Origin: Falsibacillus pallidus
GTDB lineage: Bacteria > Bacillota > Bacilli > Bacillales > DSM-25281
Direction: 5' to 3'
Assembly: GCF_003350505.1 (NCBI RefSeq)
Contig: NZ_QQAY01000003.1
Coordinates: 392,967-456,966, forward strand
DNA: 64,000 nucleotides
Of the stretch, positions 25,824 through 35,742 are shown piece after piece. The translations under genes and the position numbers were made by a program. Position 1 is the first letter of the stretch, and every line of letters begins with the position of its first letter. The notes beneath the pieces were generated by a model. It had not been told where the DNA came from, did not search any database, and saw only the letters and a program-made list of their open reading frames with translations.

Positions 25824-27725
25824 TTAAGGTTGTACAGTTTCTGCTTTTTTTATTTTATATTCGTTTTGAAAGTCGTACTTGTTTTCTTTATATACAGCAT
25901 GCCAGATCATGAAGACAAGGACTGTCCAGATTTTTCTGCTGTTGTCTGCTTTTCCTTGGCAATGCTCTTCAAGCAGGTTCAAAACCACTTGCTTATTGAT
26001 GATATGATCCGTTTCGCTTTCGCGGATGATGTTTTTCGCCCACTCGTTCATTTCATCTTTCAGCCAATGGCGGATCGGTACAGGGAATCCAAGCTTCTTC
26101 CTTGTAAGGACATGGTCAGGTACAACACCCTCGGCTGCTTTACGAAGGATATACTTTGTTGTTCCATTCGCTGTTTTTAAGCTTGTCGGAATTTTAGAAG
26201 CGACATCGAACACATTCTTATCCAGGAATGGCACACGCAATTCCAGAGAGTTCGCCATAGTCATTTTATCCGCTTTTAAGAGGATATCCCCTCTCATCCA
26301 AGTATGGATATCGATATATTGCATTCTATCAACCGGGTCATATCCGAATGTTTCGGAGTATAAAGGTTTTGTGATACTGGTATAATCCAGTCCTGTTCTA
26401 TACTTAGGCAATAATTCGCGTTTTTCTTCTTCGGAGAACATTTTTGCATTTCCGATGTAGCGTTCTTCCATTGGGGTGACGCCGCGCTCGATAAAGCTTT
26501 TGCCCCTTACGCCTTCCGGAAGGATTTTTGCCAATGAACGGAGCATTGCTTTACCCGCATCAGGAATCTTATTGAATACTTCGAGCGATTGAGGCTCGCG
26601 ATAGATATTATAGCCCCCGAATAATTCATCCGCGCCTTCGCCTGATAAGACGACCGTTACATGCTTCCTTGCTTCGCGGGCAACGAAATACAATGGCACA
26701 CACGCAGGATCTGCCAAAGGATCATCCATATGCCACATGATTTTAGGGAGTTCCTTCATGTATTCTTCCGGTGTGATCACATAGCTGATATTTTCAACAC
26801 CAAGCTTGTCGGCTGTCTCTTTGGCAACATCGATTTCACTGAAGCCATTGCGTTCGAATCCGACAGAGAATGTCTTGATATTTGGGTGGTGTTCCTTTGC
26901 GATAGAGGCGATGATGGATGAATCAATCCCTCCGGAAAGGAAGGAGCCTACAGGCACATCGCTTCGCATATGCATATTGACAGAATCGAATAGAACATCC
27001 TTGATTTCTTTAATAAATTCATTTTCAGGCTTTGAGACCGGGTGAAATGCGGCTTTCCAGTAGCGCTTGATATCCATTGGCTGGCCGATTTTTTTCGTGA
27101 AATAATGACCCGGCTCAAGCTTTTGGATTCCTTTAGTCATCGTTTTTGGTTCAGGGACATATTGATATGTCATATAATGCTGGACAGAATCGTAGTCAAG
27201 TACATCCTCATCCATTGCTAAAAGGATGCTCTTCTTCTCTGAGCCAAAGAACGTACGGTTTCCATCTTCTTTATAGAAGAATGGCTTGATGCCGAAATGG
27301 TCCCTGGCGCCAAATAATACTTGTTCTTCTTTGTCCCAGATGACAAAAGCAAACATACCGCGCAGTTTTTCCACTGCCTTTTCTTTCATATGGCTGTATA
27401 AAGCAATGATGACTTCTGTATCCGAAGAAGTCTGGAATGTAAGACCCTTGTTCAAAAGCTCTTCGCGAAGTTCTACGTAATTATAAATTTCACCATTAAA
27501 GATGATCCAATAGCGCTCATTTTCATAAGTAAGAGGCTGATGTCCAGCTTCTAAGTCGATGATGCTTAAGCGGCGGAATCCGAACTGTATATGTCCGTCC
27601 GCAAAGTATCCGTCGTCATCCGGACCACGGTGGGTAATAATATTATTCATATTTTTAAAAAGCTGCTGATCTTTTTCACTTAGCTCGACAGCTCGATCAT
27701 GTACACATCCAATAAATCCGCACAT
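25824..27725 (-). CDS. asnB: Asparagine synthase, glutamine-hydrolysing
   Basis: The 633-residue enzyme makes asparagine from aspartate, ATP and glutamine. An N-terminal class II glutamine amidotransferase domain starts at the catalytic Cys2 (MCGFIGCVHD), which fixes the start at ATG 27725. The synthetase domain carries the PP-loop SGGIDSS near residue 263 and GEGADELFGGY near 353. The longer upstream frame would bury the nucleophile and is wrong. Length matches AsnB/YisO-type enzymes of Bacillus. It is monocistronic, convergent with ytoA, and upstream of it lies about 285 bp of A+T-rich spacer without any recognised element. In Bacillus subtilis the vegetative AsnB also acts on cell-wall amidation; that role is not readable here. 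Confidence 0.94.
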   Translation of the reverse strand: MCGFIGCVHDRAVELSEKDQQLFKNMNNIITHRGPDDDGYFADGHIQFGFRRLSIIDLEAGHQPLTYENERYWIIFNGEIYNYVELREELLNKGLTFQTSSDTEVIIALYSHMKEKAVEKLRGMFAFVIWDKEEQVLFGARDHFGIKPFFYKEDGNRTFFGSEKKSILLAMDEDVLDYDSVQHYMTYQYVPEPKTMTKGIQKLEPGHYFTKKIGQPMDIKRYWKAAFHPVSKPENEFIKEIKDVLFDSVNMHMRSDVPVGSFLSGGIDSSIIASIAKEHHPNIKTFSVGFERNGFSEIDVAKETADKLGVENISYVITPEEYMKELPKIMWHMDDPLADPACVPLYFVAREARKHVTVVLSGEGADELFGGYNIYREPQSLEVFNKIPDAGKAMLRSLAKILPEGVRGKSFIERGVTPMEERYIGNAKMFSEEEKRELLPKYRTGLDYTSITKPLYSETFGYDPVDRMQYIDIHTWMRGDILLKADKMTMANSLELRVPFLDKNVFDVASKIPTSLKTANGTTKYILRKAAEGVVPDHVLTRKKLGFPVPIRHWLKDEMNEWAKNIIRESETDHIINKQVVLNLLEEHCQGKADNSRKIWTVLVFMIWHAVYKENKYDFQNEYKIKKAETVQP

Positions 27726-27959
27726 TATGTAGCACCTACTCCAATAAGGTTTTTTTATAACAAATTCCATCATACAAAACTGAATCATGTCCAGACAACC
27801 GTCAAAAGACACGTTATGCCTGAAATCATACTATCCTATAGTATCACTTTTTCCCTAAAAATGCAGTTTCAAATCCTCAAATTTCACACTGGAAATATTA
27901 GTACTTTCATCAGTGAAGTTTGAGATCATTTCAGCCCTTCAATATATACTGAAATACAA

Positions 27960-27995
27960 GAAAGGGAGCTGCATTATTAGCAGCTCCACTTTTTA
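27960..27995. terminator. Terminator downstream of metK
   Basis: GGAGCTGC, a 7-base loop and GCAGCTCC form a perfect stem flanked by T-rich runs on both strands. Confidence 0.88.
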
Positions 27996-28010
27996 TTCTC
28001 TGAGTTTCTA

Positions 28011-29210
28011 TTAGCTTAATGCTTGAGTTTTCAATGCTTCAGCTTTATCTGTTCTTTCCCAAGGAAGATCAAGATCATTGCGTCCGAAGTGTCCGTATGC
28101 AGCTGTCTGCTTGTAGATAGGACGGCGAAGATCAAGCATCTTGATGATTCCAGCAGGACGAAGGTCAAAGTTATCACGGATTACATCAACCAATACATCT
28201 TCCGAAACTTTTCCTGTACCAAATGTATCAACAGAGATTGATACTGGCTGTGCTACACCGATAGCGTATGCAAGCTGAACTTCAACTTTATCTGCCAATC
28301 CTGCAGCGACGATGTTTTTCGCAACGTAGCGAGCAGCGTATGCAGCAGAACGGTCAACTTTAGTCGCATCTTTACCAGAGAATGCACCACCGCCGTGGCG
28401 AGCATATCCGCCGTAAGTATCAACGATGATTTTGCGGCCAGTCAATCCTGCATCCCCTTGAGGTCCTCCGATTACGAAACGGCCAGTAGGGTTGATGAAG
28501 TATTTTGTTTCTTCATCGATCAATTCTTTTGGAACAACTGGATCGATGACGTATTCTTTCAAGTTGCGCTTGATTTGCTCAAGTGTAGCTTCAGGGTGGT
28601 GCTGAGTGGAAATAACGATTGTGTCGATACGGACAGGCTTATCGTTTTCATCATATTCCACAGTTACTTGAGTTTTTCCATCCGGACGAAGGTAAGGAAG
28701 GATCTCTTCTTTACGAACTTCAGTCAAACGGCGGGATAATTTATGAGCCAAAGAGATTGGCAATGGCATTAATTCTTTCGTTTCGTTGCAGGCAAATCCG
28801 AACATAAGACCTTGGTCCCCTGCTCCGATTGCATCGATTTCCTCATCGGACATTTGGCCTTCACGTGCTTCCAATGCCTGGTCTACACCCATAGCGATGT
28901 CCGCAGACTGCTCATCAATGGAGGTCAATACTGCACATGTTTCAGCATCAAAGCCATATTTTGCACGAGTATATCCGATATTGGCAATGGTTTCCCGAAC
29001 GATTTTCGGAATATCCACATACGTACTTGTTGTAATTTCCCCTGCGACAAGGACAAGTCCAGTTGTCACTGAAGTTTCACATGCTACACGAGCATTGGCA
29101 TCTTTTGCAATGATTGCATCAAGAATGGAATCTGAAATTTGGTCGCAGATTTTATCCGGATGACCTTCAGTAACAGATTCAGATGTAAATAAACGGCGTT
29201 TTGTTGACAT
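28011..29210 (-). CDS. metK: S-adenosylmethionine synthetase
   Basis: The 399-residue enzyme forms SAM from methionine and ATP. Signatures are [17 protein letters not shown] (about residues 10-26), [10 protein letters not shown] (about 117-126) and the P-loop-like GGGAFSGKD (about 261-269). The ATG at 29210 has aaggagg correctly spaced; TTG 29213 would add one residue. Expression is governed by the SAM-I riboswitch upstream, closing a feedback loop in which its own product turns transcription off. It is divergent from pckA, the same arrangement as in Bacillus subtilis. Confidence 0.97.
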   Translation of the reverse strand: MSTKRRLFTSESVTEGHPDKICDQISDSILDAIIAKDANARVACETSVTTGLVLVAGEITTSTYVDIPKIVRETIANIGYTRAKYGFDAETCAVLTSIDEQSADIAMGVDQALEAREGQMSDEEIDAIGAGDQGLMFGFACNETKELMPLPISLAHKLSRRLTEVRKEEILPYLRPDGKTQVTVEYDENDKPVRIDTIVISTQHHPEATLEQIKRNLKEYVIDPVVPKELIDEETKYFINPTGRFVIGGPQGDAGLTGRKIIVDTYGGYARHGGGAFSGKDATKVDRSAAYAARYVAKNIVAAGLADKVEVQLAYAIGVAQPVSISVDTFGTGKVSEDVLVDVIRDNFDLRPAGIIKMLDLRRPIYKQTAAYGHFGRNDLDLPWERTDKAEALKTQALS

Positions 29211-29400
29211 CAATGTTCCTCCTTATTAATGTGCAGAGCGAGGAGCCTTTTGCTTACCGCATCCGGCTGAAACGATCCTTTTTCTGCTTAAGTTCGTTTC
29301 ACGGTACTCATTTCCCTTAGTAGTATGAAATAAACGTTGATACATTATCATGATCAACATGTCATATCATGTAAGCTAAGACGCGATATGTTTTTACACA

Positions 29401-29442
29401 AAAAGAAAAACCTTCCCTTTGTATAATGTGAGGAAAGGTTTT
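29401..29442 (-). terminator. SAM-riboswitch-controlled terminator of the metK leader
   Basis: On the minus strand AAAACCTTTCCTC pairs with AAAGGGAAGGTTTTT, followed by a T-rich tract, directly after the S-box aptamer. Confidence 0.88.
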
Positions 29443-29463
29443 GATTGCATCATCGAGCCTTTC

Positions 29464-29590
29464 ACCCTTATCGTTCAAGGTTGCACCTTGCGTCAGTTTA
29501 GCACCTTTTCTCAAAAAACAAAGTTGTTTTCAGTTGAGCAGGTTGCTGGGTTTCATAGGGTCTGTCCCTCCACCAGCTCAGGATAAGAGT
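29464..29590 (-). promoter_or_regulatory. SAM-I (S-box) riboswitch of metK
   Basis: The minus strand carries the conserved S-box aptamer in order: CTTATCCTGAGCTGGTGGAG, then GGGACAGACCCTATGAAACC and CAGCAACC, then AAGGTGCTAAACTGACGC and the closing AACGATAAG that pairs with CTTATC. SAM binding stabilises the anti-antiterminator and lets the adjacent terminator form, lowering metK transcription. The kink-turn and P1 elements are intact by eye. Confidence 0.96.
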
Positions 29591-29890
29591 ATCCGTTCAA
29601 GGTAAAATCATAACGTACTGCACCTTTAGCGTCAATAACTTTCGCAATATTTATTTAAGAATTTAATGGAAGAAAGAAGCTTGGAATATTTCAAACAATC
29701 CCTTAAAATAAGGATTGTCCTTTTCTAACATTTTTTTGATAGAAAGATAGCAAATTCTTTGGCGTTACTTCCTATATATATCAACCGCCAGAAGAGACTC
29801 TCTTGATCTTTTACATATAATTCAAGAATTGTTACAAAACAAAAACAATCAAAAAAATTGGACACCAATAGTATAGATTAATGCGATAAA

Positions 29891-29901
29891 TGTGTTATAC
29901 T
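29891..29901 (+). promoter_or_regulatory. pckA extended -10 promoter overlapped by a CcpN-type operator
   Basis: TGTGTTATACT holds an extended -10 (TGT-TATACT, hexamer at 29896-29901). The whole 11-mer fits the CcpN operator consensus TRTGHYATAYW as I recall it for the Bacillus subtilis gapB and pckA promoters. CcpN represses gluconeogenic genes on glycolytic carbon. A cre-like sequence AGAAAACGTTTACT lies at 29914-29927, about two mismatches from a CcpA site. Confidence 0.65.
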
Positions 29902-29960
29902 AATTCTCGAGAAAGAAAACGTTTACTTAAAATAATTTGATAAAGGAAGGTTAATACTGT

Positions 29961-31547
29961 ATGAGTTCAGTAAGCATCTCAAATAAATTATTAGAACTTT
30001 TAAACGGTCATAACATTCAAATGCAGCTATCTGTTCCACAGCTCGTGGAAAAAGTCCTGAACCGTAAAGAAGGTGTACTGACTTCCTCTGGTGCAGTCCG
30101 GGCAGAAACAGGAAAATATACAGGGAGATCCCCTAAAGATAAGTTTATCGTTGATGAACCTTCCACACGCGATAAAATTGACTGGGGCAGTGTAAATACC
30201 CCGATTTCTTCAGAAGCATTCGATCGTTTATATAATAAAGTTATTGATCACTTGAAAGAAAAAGATGAAATTTTTGTCTTCAACGGCTTTGCAGGAGCTG
30301 ATTCAAAATCCCGCATGCCAATCAGGGTGGTTAATGAATATGCATGGCACAACCTATTTGTGCATCAGCTTTTCATCCGTCCTACTGAGGAAGAGGCTCG
30401 CAGCCACGAAGCAGAATTCTCTGTGATTTCTGCTCCTACCTTCCTTGCTGATCCAAAAGTGGATGGCACCAATTCAGAGACATTCATCATCGTCTCATTC
30501 GAACGCCGTACAGTCTTGATCGGTGGTACAGAATATGCTGGAGAAATGAAAAAATCCATTTTCTCCGTCATGAACTATATGCTTCCTGAAAAAGACATCC
30601 TTCCTATGCACTGTTCTGCAAACGTAGGGCTGGAAGGCGACGTAGCACTTTTCTTCGGTCTTTCCGGAACAGGGAAAACCACTTTGTCTGCAGATCCGAA
30701 CCGCCGCTTAATCGGTGATGATGAGCACGGCTGGTCTTCAAACGGAGTATTCAATATCGAAGGCGGATGCTATGCCAAGTGCATCAACCTTTCCGAAGAG
30801 AAAGAACCACAGATCTTTAATGCCATCCGCTTCGGATCGGTTTTAGAAAACGTCATGCTTGATCCAAAATCAAGAGTGGCAGACTATGATGATACAACTC
30901 TTACAGAAAACACTCGTGCAGCCTATCCGCTGCAAGCCATAGATAACATTGTAGAGCCTAGCATTGCCGGTCATCCCAACACAATCATTTTCTTGACGGC
31001 AGATGCATTCGGAGTGCTGCCTCCTATCAGCAGATTAACAAAAGAGCAGGCTATGTACCACTTCTTAAGCGGATACACATCAAAGCTTGCCGGCACAGAA
31101 CGCGGAATCACATCTCCGCAAGCTACATTCTCAACATGCTTTGGTTCGCCATTCCTTCCGCTTCCAGCAACGAAATATGCGGAAATGCTTGGCAAAAAAA
31201 TCAGCGAGCATAACGTCCAGGTCTTCTTGGTGAATACAGGATGGACCGGCGGTGAGTACGGTGTAGGAAGCCGGATGAAACTAAGCTATACACGCGCAAT
31301 GGTACAGGCAGCCCTTGAAGGTGAATTGACAAACGTAGAGACGGTTAAGGATGATATTTTCGGATTGTCCGTTCCAATTCATGTTCCTGGTGTTCCGGAT
31401 GATGTCCTTCAACCGAACAAAACATGGCTGGATCAAGAAGCCTACAAGAAGAAAGCACAAGAACTAAGCAGCAAATTTCAGGAAAACTTCAAAAAGTTCG
31501 CCAATGTCAAAGAAGAAATTGCAGAATTGGGCGGACCGCTGAAATAA
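29961..31547 (+). CDS. pckA: Phosphoenolpyruvate carboxykinase (ATP)
   Basis: The 528-residue enzyme converts oxaloacetate and ATP to PEP and CO2, the committed step of gluconeogenesis. Signatures are the RSPKDKF segment near residue 57, the P-loop [11 protein letters not shown] (about 234-244) and DDEHGWS (about 253-259) with the metal-binding Asp. The ATG at 29961 follows aaaggaagg. It is divergent from metK, driven from an extended -10 promoter overlapped by a CcpN-like operator, and closed by a strong hairpin. Confidence 0.97.
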   Translation: MSSVSISNKLLELLNGHNIQMQLSVPQLVEKVLNRKEGVLTSSGAVRAETGKYTGRSPKDKFIVDEPSTRDKIDWGSVNTPISSEAFDRLYNKVIDHLKEKDEIFVFNGFAGADSKSRMPIRVVNEYAWHNLFVHQLFIRPTEEEARSHEAEFSVISAPTFLADPKVDGTNSETFIIVSFERRTVLIGGTEYAGEMKKSIFSVMNYMLPEKDILPMHCSANVGLEGDVALFFGLSGTGKTTLSADPNRRLIGDDEHGWSSNGVFNIEGGCYAKCINLSEEKEPQIFNAIRFGSVLENVMLDPKSRVADYDDTTLTENTRAAYPLQAIDNIVEPSIAGHPNTIIFLTADAFGVLPPISRLTKEQAMYHFLSGYTSKLAGTERGITSPQATFSTCFGSPFLPLPATKYAEMLGKKISEHNVQVFLVNTGWTGGEYGVGSRMKLSYTRAMVQAALEGELTNVETVKDDIFGLSVPIHVPGVPDDVLQPNKTWLDQEAYKKKAQELSSKFQENFKKFANVKEEIAELGGPLK

Positions 31548-31552
31548 ACAGA

Positions 31553-31587
31553 AAGAGAGCAGCCGGCAATTGGCTGCTCTTTTTTTA
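31553..31587 (+). terminator. Terminator downstream of pckA
   Basis: AGAGAGCAGCC, a loop GGCAATT and GGCTGCTCT are followed by seven T residues. Confidence 0.93.
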
Positions 31588-31630
31588 TTTGGCGGGTATC
31601 GATGGATTTTCATGGCGGCGCGGCGATTGG

Positions 31631-31756
31631 GCGGCATTTGCTCCGTACTTTTGGCGTTGACCGCTCAACTTTTCCAATTTACCCCGCAACTTTCGGGCGT
31701 AACCGCCGCACTTTTCCGGTTAACCCCGCAACTTTTTGACTCAACCGCTCAACTTT
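31631..31756 (-). repeat. 21-bp tandem repeat array, copy 3 (6 units, inverted)
   Basis: On the minus strand, six 21-bp units follow the lead-in CCAATAATAGG. They begin with AAAGTTGAGCGGTTGAG and finish with AAAGTACGGAGCAAATGCC, the same first and last unit types and the same internal alternation as copies 1 and 2, about 14.6 kb away. The plus strand is open as heptapeptides (FTPQLSG, VTAALFR, LTPQLFD, STAQLSY). The rest of 31587-31894 holds nothing else I recognise. Confidence 0.95.
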
Positions 31757-31894
31757 CCTATTATTGGAATCTAAACTGCCCCAAAAATATTAAAAAGCAC
31801 AAAAAAGACGCTCCCGCACGAAGCAGGCAATGTCTTTTTCTTCGCACCAGCCTTTTAAGTACTCAATCAGCCAGCTCAACTATTTTTATGTAAT

Positions 31895-32137
31895 TTAATT
31901 AGTAGTGTATAACGAAATGAGTTGATAAACGATCATCGTTTTGTCATCTTGCATTTCAAGTTTTTGGATCACTGCGATCCCGGTGCTCTCCCCATCTTTC
32001 GTGCGCTTTACTTCAATCGGGATATCGAGCGGATAGATCCTGTACCCATCCTTTACCAAGGAAAACATGTTTTCCTCCAGCCTTTTTTCATTTCCTTTTG
32101 TAACGATCATCGTATTGAATTCTAATGGCATCCCCAT
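31895..32137 (-). CDS. ytmB: YtmB (DUF2584 family)
   Basis: An 80-residue protein (MGMPLEFNTMIVTKGNEKRL...) with an alternating beta pattern, no signal and no membrane segment, matching the DUF2584/YtmB family of Bacillaceae. Function is unknown. It lies 35 bp downstream of ytmA on the same strand and is probably cotranscribed with it, as in Bacillus subtilis. The start is ATG 32137 (or the internal ATG two codons later), with aaaggag upstream. Confidence 0.8.
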   Translation of the reverse strand: MGMPLEFNTMIVTKGNEKRLEENMFSLVKDGYRIYPLDIPIEVKRTKDGESTGIAVIQKLEMQDDKTMIVYQLISLYTTN

Positions 32138-32172
32138 AATGATTCATTCTCCTTTTCCAACAGATTTTGACT

Positions 32173-32970
32173 TTATGAAGAACGGGATTGGCTTTTCATC
32201 CATGAGGTCAATTTTTGAACTACTTGCCGATTGACACTCGGCGGAAAATAATGTGTATATTCATTAAAATACCATGTTTCATGGGATTTACCCAGCTTTT
32301 TTAATTGTTTTTCCAAACGTTTTGCATGCTCCGCCGATACATTTTTGTCCAGCGCACCATGAATGATCAAAACCGGGGCCCTAAGATTCTCAAGGTCATG
32401 TATCGGCGTCCTCCAATCATATCGTTCAGGAAACTTATTAGGTGTCCCTCCGATTACACGTTTCATCATCCTTCGCAGATCTTTTCTTTCTTTATAGGTT
32501 AAGTGCATATCTGAAACCCCGCCCCATGTCACAATGGATGAAGTCTCCGACCGATGAATCCCTGTCAATAGTGCCATGACACCTCCCCTGGAGAATCCGA
32601 AAACATGAATTCTCCCATCCTTGAGACGCGGGTAATCCTTTAACAAATCAAATGCAGAAAAGGCATCTTCCCTATCATCGCCTGCAAAGTCTTCATTTCC
32701 TTCTCCGCCTTCATTTCCTCGATAATAGGGTGCGAACACAATGAACCCTTCAGATGCAAACTGGGCGATCCTTGCCGGCCTCACCATGCCGACACGCTTG
32801 ATGCCTCCGCGTAGATAAAGGAATCCCTCGTACTGTTTTTCGTCATCTGGTTCTGCCATCAAGCCTTTTACCCTTAAGCCTGAAGAAAAGTACTCAACCA
32901 TATAGAGGCGGACCTTCGGATTTGGGGAAGGAAATTTCCACTTGCTTATGAGTTTCAATGATTCCACCAT
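32173..32970 (-). CDS. ytmA: Prolyl-oligopeptidase-family hydrolase YtmA
   Basis: A 265-residue alpha/beta hydrolase of the S9 (prolyl oligopeptidase) type without a propeller domain. The nucleophile elbow is GFSRGG (Ser at about 127), the acid is in HGALDKNVS (about 208-216) and the His in NEYTHYF near residue 243. Substrates of YtmA are unknown; peptidase or esterase activity is plausible. ATG 32970 is preceded by aaaggagg. It is the first gene of ytmA-ytmB and is divergent from ytlA, with a perfect palindrome in the shared promoter region. Confidence 0.85.
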   Translation of the reverse strand: MVESLKLISKWKFPSPNPKVRLYMVEYFSSGLRVKGLMAEPDDEKQYEGFLYLRGGIKRVGMVRPARIAQFASEGFIVFAPYYRGNEGGEGNEDFAGDDREDAFSAFDLLKDYPRLKDGRIHVFGFSRGGVMALLTGIHRSETSSIVTWGGVSDMHLTYKERKDLRRMMKRVIGGTPNKFPERYDWRTPIHDLENLRAPVLIIHGALDKNVSAEHAKRLEKQLKKLGKSHETWYFNEYTHYFPPSVNRQVVQKLTSWMKSQSRSS

Positions 32971-33031
32971 TCTCTGCGTCTCCTCCTTTCGAATTATTTT
33001 TTATAGGCATTCACACATTTTTGCAAGTTTC

Positions 33032-33045
33032 ATACGATATCGTAT
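33032..33045. promoter_or_regulatory. Perfect 14-bp palindrome between ytmA and ytlA
   Basis: ATACGATATCGTAT lies midway in the divergent promoter region and is flanked by direct repeats of TTATAGGCAT (33001-33010 and 33052-33061). It is a good candidate operator for ytmAB and/or ytlACD; the regulator is unknown. Confidence 0.55.
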
Positions 33046-33106
33046 CTTGCTTTATAGGCATGTATCATGATGTCTGGCCCAGCCAGAACATAAGGGGGAT
33101 TTATTT

Positions 33107-34111
33107 ATGAGGAAGAAAATCAAAATAGGCCTCACCATTTTGCTTTCAGCCATGTTGGTTTTCTCTATTGCAGGCTGCAGTGATAAAAAAGAATCACTTA
33201 AGAAAGTCCGAATTGCAGAAGTGACGCGCTCCATCTTCTATGCTCCACAATATGTGGCCATCGAAAAAGGATTTTTTAAAGACGAGGGATTGGATGTAAC
33301 CCTGACCACGACCCCTGGTGGAGATAAAACGATGACAGCTCTCATTTCAAACGGTGCTGATGTTGCATTGGTTGGATCTGAAACAAGTATCTACGTTTAT
33401 GCTCAAGGCTCCAGTGATCCGGTCATCAACTTCGCCCAGTTGACACAGACAGATGGAACTTTCCTTGTTTCCCGCGATAAAATCGATAATTTCAACTGGG
33501 ATATGCTTAAGGGGACTACGTTCCTGGGGCAAAGAAAAGGCGGAATGCCCCAGATGGTCGGGGAATTCGTTCTCAAGAATCATGGAATCGATCCTCATAA
33601 AGACCTTAACCTGATTCAAAACATTGATTTTGCCAATGTCGCAAATGCCTTTGCTTCCGGAACAGGCGATTTCGTCCAATTATTCGAACCTACTGCCTCC
33701 ATTTTTGAAAAAGAAGGTAAAGGGCACATTGTTGCTTCATTTGGTAAAGAATCAGGCCACGTTCCTTATACCACGTTTATGGCTAAACAAAGCTATATGA
33801 AGAAAAACAAAGATACAGTTGAAAAATTCACTCGTGCCATCTATAAGGCACAGCAATGGGTAGACAGCCACAGTGCAGCTGAAACGGCAAAAGTCATCGC
33901 CCCATTCTTTGAAAACACCGACCTCGGATTGATTGAAACAGTAGTCGACCGCTATAAGGCACAAGGATCATTTGCCACTGATCCGATACTGGATGAAGAC
34001 GAATGGAATAACCTTCAGAACATCATGAATGAAGCAGGCGAACTGCCAAAACAAATCGACCACAGCACTCTGGTCAATACGTCCATTGCAGAAAAAGTAA
34101 TCAAAAAATAA
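33107..34111 (+). CDS. ytlA: ABC transporter substrate-binding lipoprotein YtlA (SsuA/NMT1-like)
   Basis: A 334-residue lipoprotein: signal peptide MRKKIKIGLTILLSAMLVFS then lipobox IAGC with Cys24. The mature domain is of the SsuA/THI5 (NMT1) type (VAIEKGFFKDEGLDVTL, residues 47-63), which binds aliphatic sulfonates, nitrate, taurine or thiamine precursors in different systems. It is the first gene of ytlA-ytlC-ytlD, with the ATG at 33107 after gggggattt. The ligand is not readable from the sequence. Confidence 0.87.
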   Translation: MRKKIKIGLTILLSAMLVFSIAGCSDKKESLKKVRIAEVTRSIFYAPQYVAIEKGFFKDEGLDVTLTTTPGGDKTMTALISNGADVALVGSETSIYVYAQGSSDPVINFAQLTQTDGTFLVSRDKIDNFNWDMLKGTTFLGQRKGGMPQMVGEFVLKNHGIDPHKDLNLIQNIDFANVANAFASGTGDFVQLFEPTASIFEKEGKGHIVASFGKESGHVPYTTFMAKQSYMKKNKDTVEKFTRAIYKAQQWVDSHSAAETAKVIAPFFENTDLGLIETVVDRYKAQGSFATDPILDEDEWNNLQNIMNEAGELPKQIDHSTLVNTSIAEKVIKK

Positions 34112-34124
34112 GGGGGCATCCGAA

Positions 34125-34919
34125 ATGAGCTTCCTGAAAGCCATCCAAATTCACCACAGTTATTTTACCCCAAAAACGGCGATTAAAGCGCTTGAGGATA
34201 TCAGCTTTGAAGTGGAGGAAGGAGAATTCATCTCCTTTCTCGGCCCAAGCGGCTGTGGGAAAACAACCTTGCTCTCAATCATTTCAGGGTTGATACAGCC
34301 TACTTCGGGAAGCATCTACCTTGAAAATGATCCATTGCAGAAAAAACGCTTTTCAATCGGCTACATGCTTCAGCAGGACTATCTTTTTCCTTGGAAGAAC
34401 ATTGAAGAAAATATATTGCTGGGATTGAAGCTGATGAATCAACTGAACAATGAAACGAGAGCCGCAGCACTAGGGCTATTAAATGAGATCGGACTGGAAG
34501 GTGTGGAGAAGCAGTTTCCGAGACAGCTTTCTGGAGGGATGCGCCAAAGGGCAGCACTCGCCAGGACGCTCGCTGTCAATCCAAAGCTTCTGCTGCTTGA
34601 CGAGCCATTCTCAGCACTAGATTATCAAACAAAATTAAAGCTTGAGGATCTAGTATTCGAGACCTTAAAAATGTACAAAAAGACTGCTATCCTTGTTACC
34701 CATGATATAGGTGAAGCCATTTCCATGAGCGACCGCGTTTTTCTATTTTCAGCTAAACCCGGACGGCTTCATCAAGTATTTACCATTCCGGAAGAATTAA
34801 GAAACCTTACTCCATTTCAAAGCAGAAGCCATCCGTTATATTCAGAACTGTTCCAGACTATTTGGAAGGAGTTGGAGAGCCTTGAAAGCAGCCCAAGATC
34901 AACAAGCACTCCTTCATGA
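34125..34919 (+). CDS. ytlC: ABC transporter ATP-binding protein YtlC
   Basis: A 264-residue nucleotide-binding domain of the SsuB/TauB/NrtD group. Walker A is GPSGCGKTT (about 39-47), the signature is LSGGMRQR (about 136-143) and Walker B with switch is [12 protein letters not shown] (about 155-166). It powers import through YtlD of the ligand carried by YtlA. It starts 13 bases after ytlA and its 3' end overlaps ytlD by 38 bases in another frame. Confidence 0.92.
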   Translation: MSFLKAIQIHHSYFTPKTAIKALEDISFEVEEGEFISFLGPSGCGKTTLLSIISGLIQPTSGSIYLENDPLQKKRFSIGYMLQQDYLFPWKNIEENILLGLKLMNQLNNETRAAALGLLNEIGLEGVEKQFPRQLSGGMRQRAALARTLAVNPKLLLLDEPFSALDYQTKLKLEDLVFETLKMYKKTAILVTHDIGEAISMSDRVFLFSAKPGRLHQVFTIPEELRNLTPFQSRSHPLYSELFQTIWKELESLESSPRSTSTPS

Positions 34920-35697
34920 TGAATTTAAACAAAAATTGAAGAATGAACGAAAATGGGTGCGCTTCTATCAAGTCTGCATCTTCATCCTGTTCTTTTTTCT
35001 ATGGGAAACAGCTAGCCGTCATGAATGGATCGACCCGTTGATATTCAGTTCACCTTCGAAAGTATGGGAATTGCTGCTTGTGAAGATCCAGGATGGGAGC
35101 CTGTTCAATCACCTGCTGTTTACGGTGACTGAAACCATAGTAGGCTTTCTTCTTGGAACTCTTTTAGGGACATTGTTTGCAGCCATCCTTTGGTGGTCCC
35201 CAATTTTATCCAAAATCCTGGATCCTTATCTCGTCATATTGAATGCCATGCCTAAAGTGGCGCTCGGCCCGATACTTATTGTCGCTTTAGGTCCGGGACT
35301 CACATCCATCATTGCAATGGGAACCATCATTTCAGTCATCATCACCACAATTGTCATTTATACAGCATTTCGAGGGACAGATCCCAACTACATTAAAGTG
35401 ATGCAGACATTTGAAGCAAATCGATGGCAAATTTTCCGCGATGCCGTCCTTCCATCGTCCTTTCCAAGCATCATTTCAACATTGAAAGTGAATGTCGGAC
35501 TTTCATGGGTAGGGGTTATTGTCGGCGAGTTTCTGGTTTCCTCCCGCGGGTTGGGATACATGATCATTTATGGATTCCAAGTATTCAACTTCAGTCTTGT
35601 ACTGCTCTCCCTATTGCTCATCGCAGTGTTCGCAACGATTATGTATCAGTTGGTTGCCCTGCTGGAAAAGAAATTAATCAAAGATGACAGGGAATGA
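34882..35697 (+). CDS. ytlD: ABC transporter permease YtlD
   Basis: A 271-residue permease with about six membrane segments and an EAA-type coupling loop ([17 protein letters not shown], about 175-191) that contacts the ATPase. It starts at TTG 34882 inside the end of ytlC (38-base overlap), preceded by aaggag about ten bases upstream, so it is made by translational coupling. Together with YtlA and YtlC it forms a complete SsuABC-like importer in the membrane. No desulfonating monooxygenase lies beside it, so a sulfonate substrate is only one option. Confidence 0.9.
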   Translation: MKAAQDQQALLHDEFKQKLKNERKWVRFYQVCIFILFFFLWETASRHEWIDPLIFSSPSKVWELLLVKIQDGSLFNHLLFTVTETIVGFLLGTLLGTLFAAILWWSPILSKILDPYLVILNAMPKVALGPILIVALGPGLTSIIAMGTIISVIITTIVIYTAFRGTDPNYIKVMQTFEANRWQIFRDAVLPSSFPSIISTLKVNVGLSWVGVIVGEFLVSSRGLGYMIIYGFQVFNFSLVLLSLLLIAVFATIMYQLVALLEKKLIKDDRE

Positions 35698-35708
35698 ATA
35701 TCCTTTAG

Positions 35709-35737
35709 AAAATGCACCATCGCTGGATGGTGCATTT
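35709..35737. terminator. Bidirectional terminator between ytlD and ytkD
   Basis: AAAATGCACCATC and GATGGTGCATTTT form a perfect stem around GCTG... with only a few loop bases. Confidence 0.92.
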
Positions 35738-35742
35738 TCATT

